This document shows positions 26,044 through 35,192 of a stretch of DNA of 64,000 bases, in pieces. Each line of letters starts with the position of its first letter. The first letter of the stretch is position 1. This DNA is from Falsiroseomonas frigidaquae. GTDB taxonomy: Bacteria > Pseudomonadota > Alphaproteobacteria > Acetobacterales > Acetobacteraceae. The stretch is from the NCBI RefSeq assembly GCF_012163145.1, contig NZ_JAAVTX010000002.1:868001-932000 (forward strand). Reading direction: 5' to 3'. The notes beneath the pieces were generated by a model. It did not search any database. It worked only from the letters and a program-made list of their open reading frames with translations, and was not told the DNA's origin. A program made the translations under genes and the position numbers.

Positions 26044-26376
26044 ATGCGCTGGCTGTTGTTCCTGCCGCTGCTCATCCTCCTCGCGCTGTTCGCGCTGTCC
26101 AACATGCAGGAGGTCCAGCTGCGGCTGTGGCCCTTCGACCTGGCCTGGGCGGCGCCGCTCGGCGTGGCGGTGCTGGTGCTGTCGGGCTTCGGCTTCGTGC
26201 TCGGCGCCATCATCGCCTGGGCCGCCGCCCTGCCGGCCCGCCGCCGCGCCCGCGAGGTGACCCAGGCCGCGAAGCTGCTGGAGGCGGAGCTGGCGGTGCT
26301 GAAGGCGCGCGAAGCCCAGGCCCGGCATGAGGGCACGCCGGTGCCGATGCAGATCACCCTGCCGGCGGCGCGCTGA
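26044..26376 (+). CDS. lapA: LapA domain inner-membrane protein
   Basis: A 110-residue protein with two transmembrane helices (about residues 2-22 and 37-60), joined by a short loop containing [16 protein letters not shown], the LapA/DUF1049 signature (SN-x-Q-x-V). A C-terminal coiled coil ([28 protein letters not shown]) follows. E. coli LapA works with LapB in controlling LpxC and lipopolysaccharide assembly. It is a standard neighbour of ihfB, and pyrF begins two bases after it ends. Confidence 0.88.
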   Translation: MRWLLFLPLLILLALFALSNMQEVQLRLWPFDLAWAAPLGVAVLVLSGFGFVLGAIIAWAAALPARRRAREVTQAAKLLEAELAVLKAREAQARHEGTPVPMQITLPAAR

Positions 26377-26378
26377 AC

Positions 26379-27071
26379 ATGCGCCGCTGCGGGTTGTGCG
26401 TGGCGCTGGATGCGCCGGATCTCGCCACGGCCGAAAGCTGGGCCGGCGCCGTCGCGCCGCATGCCGGGCTGCTGAAGGTGGGGCTGGAATTGTTCTCGGC
26501 CGAGGGCGGCGCGGCGGTGCGACGGATCGCGGCGCACCGGCCGGTGTTCCTCGATGTGAAGCTGCACGACATTCCGAACACGGTGGCGGGCGCCATCCGG
26601 TCGCTGGCGCCGCTCGGGCCGGCCTGGATCACGGTGCATGCCGCCGGCGGGGCAGCCATGGTGGAAGCCGCGCGAAAGGCGGCGGAAGCCGGGGGCGGGG
26701 TGCGGCCGCGCATCCTGGCGGTGACGGTGCTGACCAGCCTGGATGCGGCGGCGCTGGCCGCGACCGGCGTGGCAGGCGGCCCGGTGCAGCAGGTGCTGCG
26801 GCTGGCGCGGCTGGCGATGGCGGCGGGTGCCGATGGCCTGGTCTGCTCGCCGCGGGAAGTGCGACCGATCCGCGATGCGCTGGGCGAATTGCCGGTGCTG
26901 GTGGTGCCCGGTGTGCGCCCGGCCGGCAGCGCGGCGGATGACCAGGCCCGGACGGCGACGCCGGAGCAGGTGGCGCGTGACGGCGCCGACTGGATCGTGG
27001 TTGGCCGGCCGATCACCCAGGCGGCGGATCCGGGCGCGGCGGCGCGCGCCATCGCGGCGGCGCTGGGCTGA
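26379..27071 (+). CDS. pyrF: Orotidine 5'-phosphate decarboxylase
   Basis: Last step of UMP synthesis. A 230-residue TIM barrel with [15 protein letters not shown] (first strand), the catalytic motif [13 protein letters not shown] (Asp-Lys-Asp network), and the phosphate-binding region [24 protein letters not shown], followed by [12 protein letters not shown]. All catalytic residues are present. It sits between lapA and trpF, with a gap of two bases on each side. Confidence 0.96.
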   Translation: MRRCGLCVALDAPDLATAESWAGAVAPHAGLLKVGLELFSAEGGAAVRRIAAHRPVFLDVKLHDIPNTVAGAIRSLAPLGPAWITVHAAGGAAMVEAARKAAEAGGGVRPRILAVTVLTSLDAAALAATGVAGGPVQQVLRLARLAMAAGADGLVCSPREVRPIRDALGELPVLVVPGVRPAGSAADDQARTATPEQVARDGADWIVVGRPITQAADPGAAARAIAAALG

Positions 27072-27073
27072 CC

Positions 27074-27709
27074 ATGCTCGTCAAGATCTGCGGCATCAGC
27101 GATGTGGCGGGGCTGGAGGCGGTTCGCGCCGCCGGGGCCGAGATGTGCGGCCTGGTGTTCTTCCCACCCTCGCCGCGGGCGCTGACGCCGGCGCAGGCCG
27201 CGGCGCTGTCCGCCGCCATGCCGGGCGGGCCGCAGCGCGTCGGGCTGTTCGTGGACCCGGCGGACGCGCTGATCGAGACCGTGCTGGCGGCGCTGCACCT
27301 CGACATGATCCAGCTGCATGGCGAGGAAACCCCGGCCCGCTGCGCCGAAATCCGCGAGAAATTCGGACGGCCGGTGATGAAGGCGCTGGGCATCGCCTCG
27401 GCCGCGGATCTGGATGCGCTGGCGGCCTATGCCCCGGCGGTGGACTGCTTCCTGCTGGATGCGAAAGCGCCGCCCGGCGCGCCGCTGCCCGGCGGCAATG
27501 CCGCGCCCTTCGACTGGACGCTGACCGCCGGCCGCAGCATCCCGCGCCCCTGGCTGCTGGCGGGCGGGCTGACGCCGGAGAATGTGGCGCAGGCCATCGC
27601 CGCCAGCGGGGCGCCGGGGGTCGATGTCTCCTCCGGTGTCGAGGCCGCGCGCGGGGTGAAGGACCCGGCGCGCATCGCCGCCTTCGTGGCGGCCGCGAAG
27701 GCGGCGTGA
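27074..27709 (+). CDS. trpF: Phosphoribosylanthranilate isomerase
   Basis: Third committed step of tryptophan synthesis. A 211-residue TIM barrel with VKICGISDVAGLEA (catalytic Cys-7 region), MCGLVFFPPSPR, LHLDMIQLHGEE, and the C-terminal DVSSGVEAARGVKDPARI, whose Asp and Ser-Ser-Gly loop bind the phosphate. The GNAT gene starts inside its stop (GTGA). Confidence 0.96.
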   Translation: MLVKICGISDVAGLEAVRAAGAEMCGLVFFPPSPRALTPAQAAALSAAMPGGPQRVGLFVDPADALIETVLAALHLDMIQLHGEETPARCAEIREKFGRPVMKALGIASAADLDALAAYAPAVDCFLLDAKAPPGAPLPGGNAAPFDWTLTAGRSIPRPWLLAGGLTPENVAQAIAASGAPGVDVSSGVEAARGVKDPARIAAFVAAAKAA

Positions 27710-28227
27710 TCCGCCGCGCCGAGCGGGCGGATGCGGCGGCGATCGGCGACATGCACGCGCAATCCTGGACCGAGACCTATCCCGGCCTGGTGCCGGACGC
27801 GCTGCTGGCCGAGATGACCGACCCTGCCCGCCGCCGCGCCGCCTGGGCGCGCAACCTGGCGGCACCGCTGCTGCCGGGCGGCATCCTGGTGGCGGAGGAA
27901 GCGGGCGCGATCCTCGGCCTCGTCTCCGTCTGCGCGGCGCGGGATCCGGCGCTGGGCGCCTCCGGCGAGATCTCGGGGCTTTATCTGCTGCGTGCGGCGC
28001 AGGGGCGCGGGCTGGGGCGGGCGCTGCTGGTGGCGGGTGCGCGGGTGCTGCTCGCGGCCGGGCATGGCTCGGCGGCGGCCTGGGCGCTGGATGCGAATGC
28101 GCGGGCGCGCGGCTTCTACGCCGCAACCGGCGCCGTGCCGGGCACCAGCCAGATCGGCTGGCATGGCGAGGTCGCCGTGGCCGAGACCGCCTGGGTCTGG
28201 TCAGACCTGCATCGCGTGACCAGTTGA
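27706..28227 (+). CDS. GNAT-family acetyltransferase between trpF and trpB
   Basis: A 173-residue GNAT: N-terminal IRRAERADAAAIGDMHAQSWTETYPGLVP is the common RimI-like start, motif A is ISGLYLLRAAQGRGLGRALLVAG (acetyl-CoA pyrophosphate loop), and motif B contains ALDANARARGFYAATGAVPG. It starts at a GTG overlapping the trpF stop and ends 47 bases before trpB. Like the GNAT in the his operon it is embedded in an amino-acid operon. Its substrate is unknown. Confidence 0.85.
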   Translation: MIRRAERADAAAIGDMHAQSWTETYPGLVPDALLAEMTDPARRRAAWARNLAAPLLPGGILVAEEAGAILGLVSVCAARDPALGASGEISGLYLLRAAQGRGLGRALLVAGARVLLAAGHGSAAAWALDANARARGFYAATGAVPGTSQIGWHGEVAVAETAWVWSDLHRVTS

Positions 28228-28274
28228 GCCGCCTGCGCTAGAGACTCCCGGCCCCTCCCTGCCGGGCCAAGACC

Positions 28275-29540
28275 ATGCCCAATTCCAGGACATCGCCCGT
28301 GAACCAGCAGCCGCCCCCCAATTCCTTCCGCCAGGGCCCCGATGCCCGCGGCCGCTTCGGCAATTTCGGTGGCCGCTTCGTCGCCGAGACGCTGATGCCG
28401 CTGATCCTGGAGGTCGAGGCCGCCTATGAGGCGAGCAAGACCGACCAGGCCTTCCAGGATGAATGGCGCCGGCTGCTGACCCATTACGTGGGCCGCCCCA
28501 GCCCGCTTTGGTTCGCCGAACGCCTGACCACGCATCTGCGCAAGGACGCCGCGCCGGGCATGGGCGCCAAGGTCTATTTCAAGCGGGATGAGCTGAACCA
28601 CACCGGCGCGCACAAGATCAACGCGGTGCTCGGCCAGATCCTGCTGGCCAAGAAGATGGGCAAGACCCGCATCATCGCGGAAACCGGTGCAGGACAGCAT
28701 GGCGTGGCGACGGCCACCGCCTGCGCGCTGATGGACCTGCCCTGCGTGGTCTATATGGGCGCGACCGATGTGGAGCGGCAGCAGCCCAACGTCTTCCGCA
28801 TGAAGCTGCTCGGCGCCGAAGTCGTGCCGGTGACCTCCGGCGCCGCGACGCTGAAGGATGCGATGAATGAGGGCCTGCGGGATTGGGTCGCCAATGTCCG
28901 CGACACCTACTACTGCATCGGCACGGTTGCCGGCCCGCACCCCTATCCCGCCATGGTGCGCGACTTCCAGAGCGTGATCGGCATCGAGGCGAAGGCCCAG
29001 ATGCAGGAGGCCGAGGGCCGCCTGCCGGATGTGCTGGTGGCGGCCGTCGGGGGTGGCTCCAACGCCATGGGGCTGTTCTACCCGTTCCTCGACGATGCCG
29101 ATGTGGCGATGGTCGGTGTCGAAGCCGCCGGCCGCGGTCTGGACTCGGGAGAACATGCCGCGGCGCTGTCGCGCGGCCGCCCCGGCGTGCTGCATGGCAA
29201 CCGCACCTACCTGCTGCAGGATGGCGACGGCCAGATCACGGAGGCGCACAGCATCTCCGCCGGGCTGGACTATCCCGGCGTCGGCCCGGAACATTCCTGG
29301 CTGCATGAGCTCGGCCGCGTCACCTATTCCGGCGTGACGGATGACGAGGCGCTGGCGGCGTTCCAGCTCTGCTCGAAGCTGGAAGGCATCATCCCGGCGC
29401 TGGAGCCGGCGCATGCGCTGGCCGAGGTGATGAAGATGGCGCCGAAGATGCCGGCCGAGAAAATCATCCTGATGAATCTGTGCGGCCGTGGCGACAAGGA
29501 CATCTTCACCGTCGCGAAGCACCTGGGCGAGAACATCTGA
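28275..29540 (+). CDS. trpB: Tryptophan synthase beta chain
   Basis: PLP enzyme joining indole and serine. The active-site Lys114 lies in [33 protein letters not shown] and the GGGSNAMG phosphate loop are present, and [16 protein letters not shown] is the family C-terminal signature. It has 421 residues with a short N-terminal extension ([20 protein letters not shown]) before [12 protein letters not shown] short GC hairpin (28247-28266) lies in the leader just before the ATG. trpA follows immediately. Confidence 0.97.
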   Translation: MPNSRTSPVNQQPPPNSFRQGPDARGRFGNFGGRFVAETLMPLILEVEAAYEASKTDQAFQDEWRRLLTHYVGRPSPLWFAERLTTHLRKDAAPGMGAKVYFKRDELNHTGAHKINAVLGQILLAKKMGKTRIIAETGAGQHGVATATACALMDLPCVVYMGATDVERQQPNVFRMKLLGAEVVPVTSGAATLKDAMNEGLRDWVANVRDTYYCIGTVAGPHPYPAMVRDFQSVIGIEAKAQMQEAEGRLPDVLVAAVGGGSNAMGLFYPFLDDADVAMVGVEAAGRGLDSGEHAAALSRGRPGVLHGNRTYLLQDGDGQITEAHSISAGLDYPGVGPEHSWLHELGRVTYSGVTDDEALAAFQLCSKLEGIIPALEPAHALAEVMKMAPKMPAEKIILMNLCGRGDKDIFTVAKHLGENI

Positions 29541-29541
29541 C

Positions 29542-30360
29542 ATGTCGCGCATTGCCACGAAGTTTGCGGCGCTGAAGGCGCAGGGCCGCGGTGCGCTCAT
29601 CCCGTTCCTGGAGGCGTTCGATCCGGACCGCGAGACCGCCATGGCGATCCTGCGCGGCATGCCCGCGGCGGGCGCCGACCTGATCGAGATCGGCGTGCCC
29701 TTCACCGACCCGATGGCGGATGGCCCGACCGTGCAGAAGGCCGGGCAGCGCGGGTTGAAGGCCGGCGCCACCATGGCCGGCACGCTCGGCATGGTGCGGG
29801 ATTTTCGTGAAGGCGATGCGGAAACGCCCGTCATCCTGATGGGCTACTTCAATCCGATCCTGTCCTATGGCGTGGCGAGGTTCTGCGCCGAGGCCGCCGA
29901 GGCCGGGGTCGATGGGCTGATCGTGGTGGATGTGCCGCCGGAGGAAGCCGATGAGATCGCGCCGGATGCGACCGCCAACGGGCTCGACCTGATCCGGCTC
30001 ATCGCCCCCACCACCGGGGAGGACCGGCTGCCGAAGGTGCTCTCCGCCACCACCGGCTTCGTCTACTACGTCGCGATCACCGGCGTCACCGGCACGCGCA
30101 GCGCCAGCACGGATGATCTGGCGGCCGCCATCCCGCGCATCCGCAAATACACCGACCTGCCGATCGCCATCGGCTTCGGCGTGCGCACGCCGCAGCAGGC
30201 CGGGGAGGCGTCGCGCATCGCCGATGGTGCCGTGGTCGCCTCCGCGCTGATCGAGGGGCTGGTCGCCAGCCTGGATGCCGAGGGCCGCGCCACCGCGGCG
30301 ACCGTGCCCGCGGTGCTGGACCGGGTGCGGGAATTGGCGGAGGCTGTGCGCAAGGGATAG
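29542..30360 (+). CDS. trpA: Tryptophan synthase alpha chain
   Basis: Releases indole from indole-3-glycerol phosphate and channels it to TrpB. The catalytic residues are Glu49 (DLIEIGVPFTDP) and Asp60 (MADGPT), at the same numbers as in E. coli. Phosphate binding is in GFGVRTPQQ and the GVTGTRSA loop. An oddity is the loop 2 region, normally TAGDPD or similar, which reads FLEAFDPD at residues 22-29. That is a change in the beta-subunit interface loop. It has 272 residues. The order trpF-GNAT-trpB-trpA ends here, and accD is not next to it as it is in many relatives. Confidence 0.96.
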   Translation: MSRIATKFAALKAQGRGALIPFLEAFDPDRETAMAILRGMPAAGADLIEIGVPFTDPMADGPTVQKAGQRGLKAGATMAGTLGMVRDFREGDAETPVILMGYFNPILSYGVARFCAEAAEAGVDGLIVVDVPPEEADEIAPDATANGLDLIRLIAPTTGEDRLPKVLSATTGFVYYVAITGVTGTRSASTDDLAAAIPRIRKYTDLPIAIGFGVRTPQQAGEASRIADGAVVASALIEGLVASLDAEGRATAATVPAVLDRVRELAEAVRKG

Positions 30361-30377
30361 CACCCGGGGGAAGCGCG

Positions 30378-31430
30378 ATGGACGGGACCAACGACCCGAA
30401 GGCCCTGTTGCAGGGCCTCTACGCGGAGATGGCGCCGCAGCATCTGTTCCCGCTCTGGGAAGTGCTGCATGCGCTGGTCACGCCGACGCCCGCCTCCCCC
30501 GTCCAGCCGCATCTCTGGCACTACGACACGGCGCGGGCGCATCTGCTGCGCGCCGGCGACCTGATCACCGCCGAACAGGCGGAGCGCCGCGTGCTGATCC
30601 TGGAGAATCCGGGCCTGCCCGGCACTTCCTCCGTCACCACCAGCCTCTATGCCGGCCTGCAGCTGATCCTGCCCGGGGAGGTCGCGCCCTGCCACCGCCA
30701 CACGCAATGCGCGCTGCGCTTCGTGATGGAGGGCGACGGCGCCTTCACCGCGCTGGATGGCGAGAAGGCGGTGATGCGCCCCTTCGACCTAGTGCTGACG
30801 CCGAACTGGCAGTGGCATGACCACGGCAATACCAGCGCCGCGCCGATGATCTGGCTGGATGGGCTGGACATTCCCACGGTGCGCCATTTCGCGGCGAGCT
30901 TCGCGGAACGCCTGCCGGATGGCGCCATGGCGCATCCGGAGACCGCCCCGCCGGGCGACACCGCCGCCCGCTACGGCCGCAACCTGCGCCCCTATGGCGG
31001 CACGCTGGGCGCGCGGCGGCCGAAGAACCTGCCGCTGTTCCACTACCCCTACGCCGAATGGCGCGACAGCCTGGCCGCCATGGCGCGCGCCGGGGACCCC
31101 GACCCACATCTCGGCCATGCGCTGGAATTCGTGAACCCGGCCGATGGCGGCCCCGTGATGCCGACCATCGCAGCCCATGTCCGCCTGCTGCCCGCCGGAT
31201 TCGCCACGCGCCCACGCCATGCGACGGATGCGATGGTGCTGGTGGTGGTGGAGGGCAGCGGCACCGCCACCGTCGCCGGCACGCCCTTCACGCTCGCCCC
31301 GCGCGACCTGCTGGTGGTGCCGTCCTGGGCCGCGCTGACCCTGGCGGCCGAGAGCGACCTGGTGCTGTTCGGCTATTCGGACGCCGCCGCGCAGCAGAAG
31401 CTGGGCCTGTGGCGGGAAGCGCGGCTGTAA
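30378..31430 (+). CDS. Gentisate 1,2-dioxygenase-like bicupin protein
   Basis: A 350-residue double-cupin protein. The first cupin has LPGEVAPCHRHTQCALRFVMEGDGAFTALDGEKAVMRPFDLVLTPNWQWHDHGN, the pattern of the iron-binding cupin in gentisate and salicylate dioxygenases. The second (residues ~265-345) has TIAAHVRLLPAGFATRPRHATDAMVLVVVEGSGTATV and DLLVVPSW. The likely role is ring cleavage of gentisate or a related aromatic acid with Fe(II). No gentisate transporter or hydrolase gene is adjacent, so substrate is open. It follows trpA by 17 bases. Confidence 0.88.
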   Translation: MDGTNDPKALLQGLYAEMAPQHLFPLWEVLHALVTPTPASPVQPHLWHYDTARAHLLRAGDLITAEQAERRVLILENPGLPGTSSVTTSLYAGLQLILPGEVAPCHRHTQCALRFVMEGDGAFTALDGEKAVMRPFDLVLTPNWQWHDHGNTSAAPMIWLDGLDIPTVRHFAASFAERLPDGAMAHPETAPPGDTAARYGRNLRPYGGTLGARRPKNLPLFHYPYAEWRDSLAAMARAGDPDPHLGHALEFVNPADGGPVMPTIAAHVRLLPAGFATRPRHATDAMVLVVVEGSGTATVAGTPFTLAPRDLLVVPSWAALTLAAESDLVLFGYSDAAAQQKLGLWREARL

Positions 31431-31508
31431 CGATCGTGCCGGCGATTCACTTCGCTTTCATTTTTCTCTCGTAAAATGAGGCACTGGCTCACTGTTTCCG
31501 GAGGATGC

Positions 31509-33575
31509 GTGTCCATCTCACGAATGACGGTACCAGGCGGCCTCCTGTTCGACCTGCCGGCCGAAGACGCGCAACCGGCGGAGCAGGCCCGGACTGTCTG
31601 GGCCGCAGCGCCACCACCCCCCGCCGCGGAACACCCCCGACCGGACGGTAGCACCACCGGCAACACGGCAGAGCCGGATGCGCCGCTGCCGGCCGAGGCC
31701 TCGCCGCCACCGGCGCAGCCCGGCGAGATCCTGGTGCAGTTCAGCCCGGACCTGTCCCCCGCGCTGGTCGAGCAGGCACTCGCCAGCGTCTCCGGCACCC
31801 CGGTGGAGATCATCCATGGCGCGGCCACCGGCCCGGATGGCCTGCTGCTGCGCGTCACGCTGCCTGAGGGCGCGGAGGAAGCCGAGGCGATCGCCGTGCT
31901 CTCCACACAGCCCGGCGTGGATTTCGCGGAGGAGAACTTCACCGTCTCGGTCGATGCGGTTTCCAATGATGCCAGCTACACCAACGGGTCCCTCTGGGGC
32001 ATGTATGGCGACGCCACCACCTCGAAGAACGCCTTCGGCAGCCAGGCCGGGGAAGCCTGGGCGACGGGCGAGACCGGCAGCGCCAAGGTCGTCATCGGCG
32101 TGCTGGACACCGGCATCAACTACACCCATGCCGACCTCTACCTGAATGTCTGGATCAACCAAGGCGAGATCCCGATCAGCTTCCGCAGCAGCCTGGCGGA
32201 TGTGGACAGCGACGGGCAGATCACCTTCCGCGACCTGAACCAGGCCGCCAACAAGAGCTTCGTCACGGACATCAACCGCAATGGCCGGATCGATGCGGGC
32301 GATCTGCTGAAGGATCAGCGCTGGGCCAACCGCGACGACCAGGACCGCAACGGCTATCGCGACGACCTGTTCGGCTGGGACTTCGTCAACAACGACAACG
32401 ACCCCTTCGACGACAACGGCCATGGCACCCATGTCAGCGGCACCATCGGCGCGGTCGGCGGCAATGGCGTGGGCGTGGCCGGAATGGCGTGGGAGGTGCA
32501 GATCCTGGCGCTGAAGTTCATCGGCGCGAACGGGTCCGGCAGCATCTCCAACGCGGTGAAGGCGCTGGACTACTACACCAATGCCGGCAAGGCGGCGGTC
32601 GGCCAGGATTTCGTCGCCACCAATAATTCCTGGGGCGGCGCCGGCCATTCCAGCGCCATGCAGGCGGCGATCGACCGCACCGCCGAGGCCGGCAACCTGT
32701 TCATCGCGGCCGCCGGCAACAACAGCCGGGACACCGACAGGTCGGCCAATTACCCGTCCAGCTTCAGCACGCTGGACAGCGTCGGGCATGAGGCGGTGAT
32801 CTCGGTCGCCGCCCTGACCAGCACCGGCAGCCTCGCCTCCTTCTCCAACTACGGTTCGGCGACGGTGGACCTGGCGGCGCCGGGTGCCAGCATCCTGTCC
32901 ACCACCGCCAATGGCGGCTACGGCACGATGAGCGGCACCTCGATGGCCACGCCGCATGTGACCGGCGCCATCGCCCTGTATGCGGCGGCCAATCCGGAGG
33001 ACAGCGCGGCGGAGATCCGCGCCGCCCTGCTCGACTCCACCATCGCCACCGCCTCCCTGGCCGGGCGGACCGTGACCGGCGGGCGGCTGGATGCGGAGGC
33101 GATGCTGCGTGCCGGCGCGAAGCCGGAGGCGTCTGCGCCGCCGGCCATGGCGTCACTCCACGGCACCGATGGCCGCGACACCGTCACCGGCACCGCCGAT
33201 GCCGAGATCCTGAGCGGCGTGCCGGCCTCCGGCAGTCATCTCGGCAGGGGGACCGTCGATCTGCTGCAGGGCCTTGGGGGCGACGACATCTTCGTCCTCG
33301 GCGATGCCCGTGGCGCCTTCTATGATGATGGCAATGTGCGGAAATCGGGCACCGCCGACTATGGGCGCATCCTGGACTTCCAGCGCGGCGACAAGATCCA
33401 GCTCTCGGACGACTACGACACCTACATCATCCGCAGCGTCAGGATCGAGGGCGTCAGCGGCATGGGCATCTACGGCGATGCCGATGGCGATGGGGTCTAT
33501 AGCGGCCGGGATGAGCTGATCGGCCATGTGAAGGGCTTCATTTCCCTGACCAGCGCGGATCTCATCTTCGTCTGA
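31509..33575 (+). CDS. Secreted subtilisin-like (S8) protease with Ca-binding insert and RTX-like tail
   Basis: 688 residues. There is no Sec signal peptide. The N-terminal ~120 residues include a Pro/Ala-rich stretch and a possible I9-like prodomain (GEILVQFSPDLSPALVEQALASV). The S8 catalytic triad is Asp200 (VLDTGINYTH), His305 (NGHGTHVSGT) and Ser478 (GTSMATPHV). Between Asp and His lie two dockerin/EF-like loops, DVDSDGQITFRDLN and DINRNGRIDAGDLL, and a third, DQDRNGYRDD. The C-terminus has a serralysin-like region (GLGGDDIFVLG, DADGDGVYSGRDE) ending SADLIFV, fitting type I secretion. The GTG at 31509 has GGAGG four bases upstream. Another in-frame ATG lies at 31524. Confidence 0.85.
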   Translation: MSISRMTVPGGLLFDLPAEDAQPAEQARTVWAAAPPPPAAEHPRPDGSTTGNTAEPDAPLPAEASPPPAQPGEILVQFSPDLSPALVEQALASVSGTPVEIIHGAATGPDGLLLRVTLPEGAEEAEAIAVLSTQPGVDFAEENFTVSVDAVSNDASYTNGSLWGMYGDATTSKNAFGSQAGEAWATGETGSAKVVIGVLDTGINYTHADLYLNVWINQGEIPISFRSSLADVDSDGQITFRDLNQAANKSFVTDINRNGRIDAGDLLKDQRWANRDDQDRNGYRDDLFGWDFVNNDNDPFDDNGHGTHVSGTIGAVGGNGVGVAGMAWEVQILALKFIGANGSGSISNAVKALDYYTNAGKAAVGQDFVATNNSWGGAGHSSAMQAAIDRTAEAGNLFIAAAGNNSRDTDRSANYPSSFSTLDSVGHEAVISVAALTSTGSLASFSNYGSATVDLAAPGASILSTTANGGYGTMSGTSMATPHVTGAIALYAAANPEDSAAEIRAALLDSTIATASLAGRTVTGGRLDAEAMLRAGAKPEASAPPAMASLHGTDGRDTVTGTADAEILSGVPASGSHLGRGTVDLLQGLGGDDIFVLGDARGAFYDDGNVRKSGTADYGRILDFQRGDKIQLSDDYDTYIIRSVRIEGVSGMGIYGDADGDGVYSGRDELIGHVKGFISLTSADLIFV

Positions 33576-33620
33576 GCCTGCGGCGCAGGCGGCCGCGCCG
33601 TGCGAACCCGCGCGGTTCGC
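33576..33620 (+). terminator. Two perfect hairpins after the S8 protease gene
   Basis: GCCTGCG-G-CGCAGGC at 33576-33590 and GCGAACC-CGCGC-GGTTCGC at 33602-33620, both perfect 7-bp stems directly after the stop. Neither has a T tract. Confidence 0.5.
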
Positions 33621-33655
33621 TGGCGTTACGGCTTCTCATCGAGGGGAGCCATCTC

Positions 33656-33994
33656 ATGCCGAACCACAGCGACCGCGCTGACCAGAAGCCCGTCAACGAC
33701 CACGAGCGTGGGGTGATGGACACCTTCCCGGCCAGCGACCCGGTTTCCGACACCGCGACGCAGGGTCCGCGCGCCGTGCCGGCCGGGGAAGATCACCCGT
33801 CGAAGAACGTGCCCGACGCGGTGCCCCTGTCGCGCCACTTCAAGGACCATGAGGCGGCGAAGCTGGCGCTGGAGGAACTGGTGCGCAGCGTGCCGCTGGA
33901 CCGCAGCGCGACGGAGCTGTCCGGTGCCGAGCTGCGCCTCAGCGTGCCGCGCGACGATGCGAAACGGATCGACGCGATGCTGCAGAAGGCCTGA
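33656..33994 (+). CDS. Small conserved-looking hydrophilic protein
   Basis: A 112-residue protein of unknown function. The N-terminal half contains VMDTFPASDPVSDTATQG, a motif (DTFPASDP) I recall from many short proteobacterial proteins. The C-terminal half is a small alpha/beta segment with charged helices (HFKDHEAAKLALEELVRSVPLDRSATELSGAELRLSVPRDDAKRIDAMLQKA). A good ribosome-binding site (GAGGGGAG) precedes the ATG. The stop TGA overlaps base-for-base with the start of the convergent MscS gene's stop, TGATCA. Confidence 0.6.
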   Translation: MPNHSDRADQKPVNDHERGVMDTFPASDPVSDTATQGPRAVPAGEDHPSKNVPDAVPLSRHFKDHEAAKLALEELVRSVPLDRSATELSGAELRLSVPRDDAKRIDAMLQKA

Positions 33995-35050
33995 TCAGCC
34001 CGCGTTGCTACCTGCCCGGTTGGGTGCCGGGTCGGGAGCCGGGCTTGGCGCCAGGTCCCGCGCCGGGCGGGGCTGGCGCCCGGCCGCGCGCTTCGGCCAG
34101 CCCTCGCGCTGTTCGCCGCGCAGCCCGTCGAGTTCCTCGGTCTGGTCGTGGAACAGCATGACCTGGGTCGGGAAGGGCATGTCGATGCCGTCGCGGTCCA
34201 GCGCCTGCTTCGCCGCCTGCAGCACGGCGGAGCGCGCCAGCACCACGTCGATGCGGCGCGCATGCGTCCACCAGCGGATGCGCAGGTTCACGCTGGACCC
34301 GGCCAGGTCCCAGACCAGCACCTCCGGCGCCGGATCGGCCTCGATCTCCGGCAGGCTGCCGATGGCGGCCAGGATGGCTTGGCGGGCGGCCTCGATATCG
34401 TCGCCATAGCCAATGCCCAGGTCGTATTCGTCGCGCCGCCTTTCATGCGCCGTGTTGACCAGCACCGGGTTCGAATAGACATCGGCGTTCGGGATGATGG
34501 CGTCGCGGCCGTCATAGGTGCGGATCACCGTGGCGCGGGTCTCGATGCGCTGCACCGTGCCCTCGAAGCCGCTGACGATGATCTGGTCGCCAGGGCGGAA
34601 GGGCTGCCGCAGCAGCAGCAGCACCCCGGCCAGCCAGTTCTGCAGGATGTCCTTGAAGGCGAAGCCGATGGCGACGGAGCCGACGCCGAGCCCCGCCACC
34701 AGGTCGCCCGGCCGCAGCGATGGCATGACGATGGTCAGGCCGATCAGCACGCCGAGGAAGATGACCACCCATTTCAGGAAGGCGCCCAGCACCTCGCCGA
34801 GGTTCTCCCGGTCCCGCCGCCGCGCCCAGCGCCGGAAGCCCTTGGCCACCAGCCAGGCCAGTCCGATGAAGATGGCGACCACCAGCAGGGCGACGACGAT
34901 GTTGGGCAGCAGGTACTGGAACCCGGCCGACCAGGCTCCGACCTTGTCCTGGATGATGGCGGAGCCGACCTCGATGGTGCGGGACGCGGTTTCGCCGGAG
35001 GTGAGGGAGGGCCGGTCGCCGGCGATCGTCGTCTGGGCCGCGGCCTGCAT
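33995..35050 (-). CDS. mscS: Small-conductance mechanosensitive ion channel (MscS family)
   Basis: A 351-residue channel. TM1-TM2 lie near residues 45-110. The pore-lining TM3 has VAGLGVGSVAIGFAFKDILQNWLAGVLLLLRQPFRPGDQI, the typical Gly/Ala-rich packing motif, followed by the beta domain VSGFEGTVQRIETRATVIRTYDGRDAIIPNADVYSNPV. The C-terminal ~60 residues are Pro/Arg-rich (PARDLAPSPAPDPAPNRAG) and look disordered. It opens under membrane tension to release solutes. It is transcribed after the ferredoxin reductase gene. Confidence 0.92.
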   Translation of the reverse strand: MQAAAQTTIAGDRPSLTSGETASRTIEVGSAIIQDKVGAWSAGFQYLLPNIVVALLVVAIFIGLAWLVAKGFRRWARRRDRENLGEVLGAFLKWVVIFLGVLIGLTIVMPSLRPGDLVAGLGVGSVAIGFAFKDILQNWLAGVLLLLRQPFRPGDQIIVSGFEGTVQRIETRATVIRTYDGRDAIIPNADVYSNPVLVNTAHERRRDEYDLGIGYGDDIEAARQAILAAIGSLPEIEADPAPEVLVWDLAGSSVNLRIRWWTHARRIDVVLARSAVLQAAKQALDRDGIDMPFPTQVMLFHDQTEELDGLRGEQREGWPKRAAGRQPRPARDLAPSPAPDPAPNRAGSNAG

Positions 35051-35138
35051 CCACCTGTCCTGATCCGGTCGCGGCCAGCCCGGCCGCCCCAGCCCAACGC
35101 GGGCTGGCGGCGCGCGGTTGCGCCGGGCCCGTCAGGCG

Positions 35139-35192
35139 CCGGTGCTCGTCCCGGAACCGGTACTCATCCCGGAACCGGTGCTCAGCCCGGAA
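35139..35192. repeat. 18-bp x 3 tandem repeat straddling the reductase stop codon
   Basis: Units at 35139-35156, 35157-35174 and 35175-35192 share the frame CCGGTNCTCNNCCCGGAA with few changes. The reductase stop (35182-35184) falls inside the third unit, so a frameshift would add a repetitive C-terminus. Confidence 0.85.

Noticed and set aside
28247-28266. A trp attenuator before trpB
   Set aside because: Only one short GC hairpin (CCCGGC/GCCGGG) is present; no Trp-codon leader peptide or alternative terminator stem was found, and trpB is internal to the operon.
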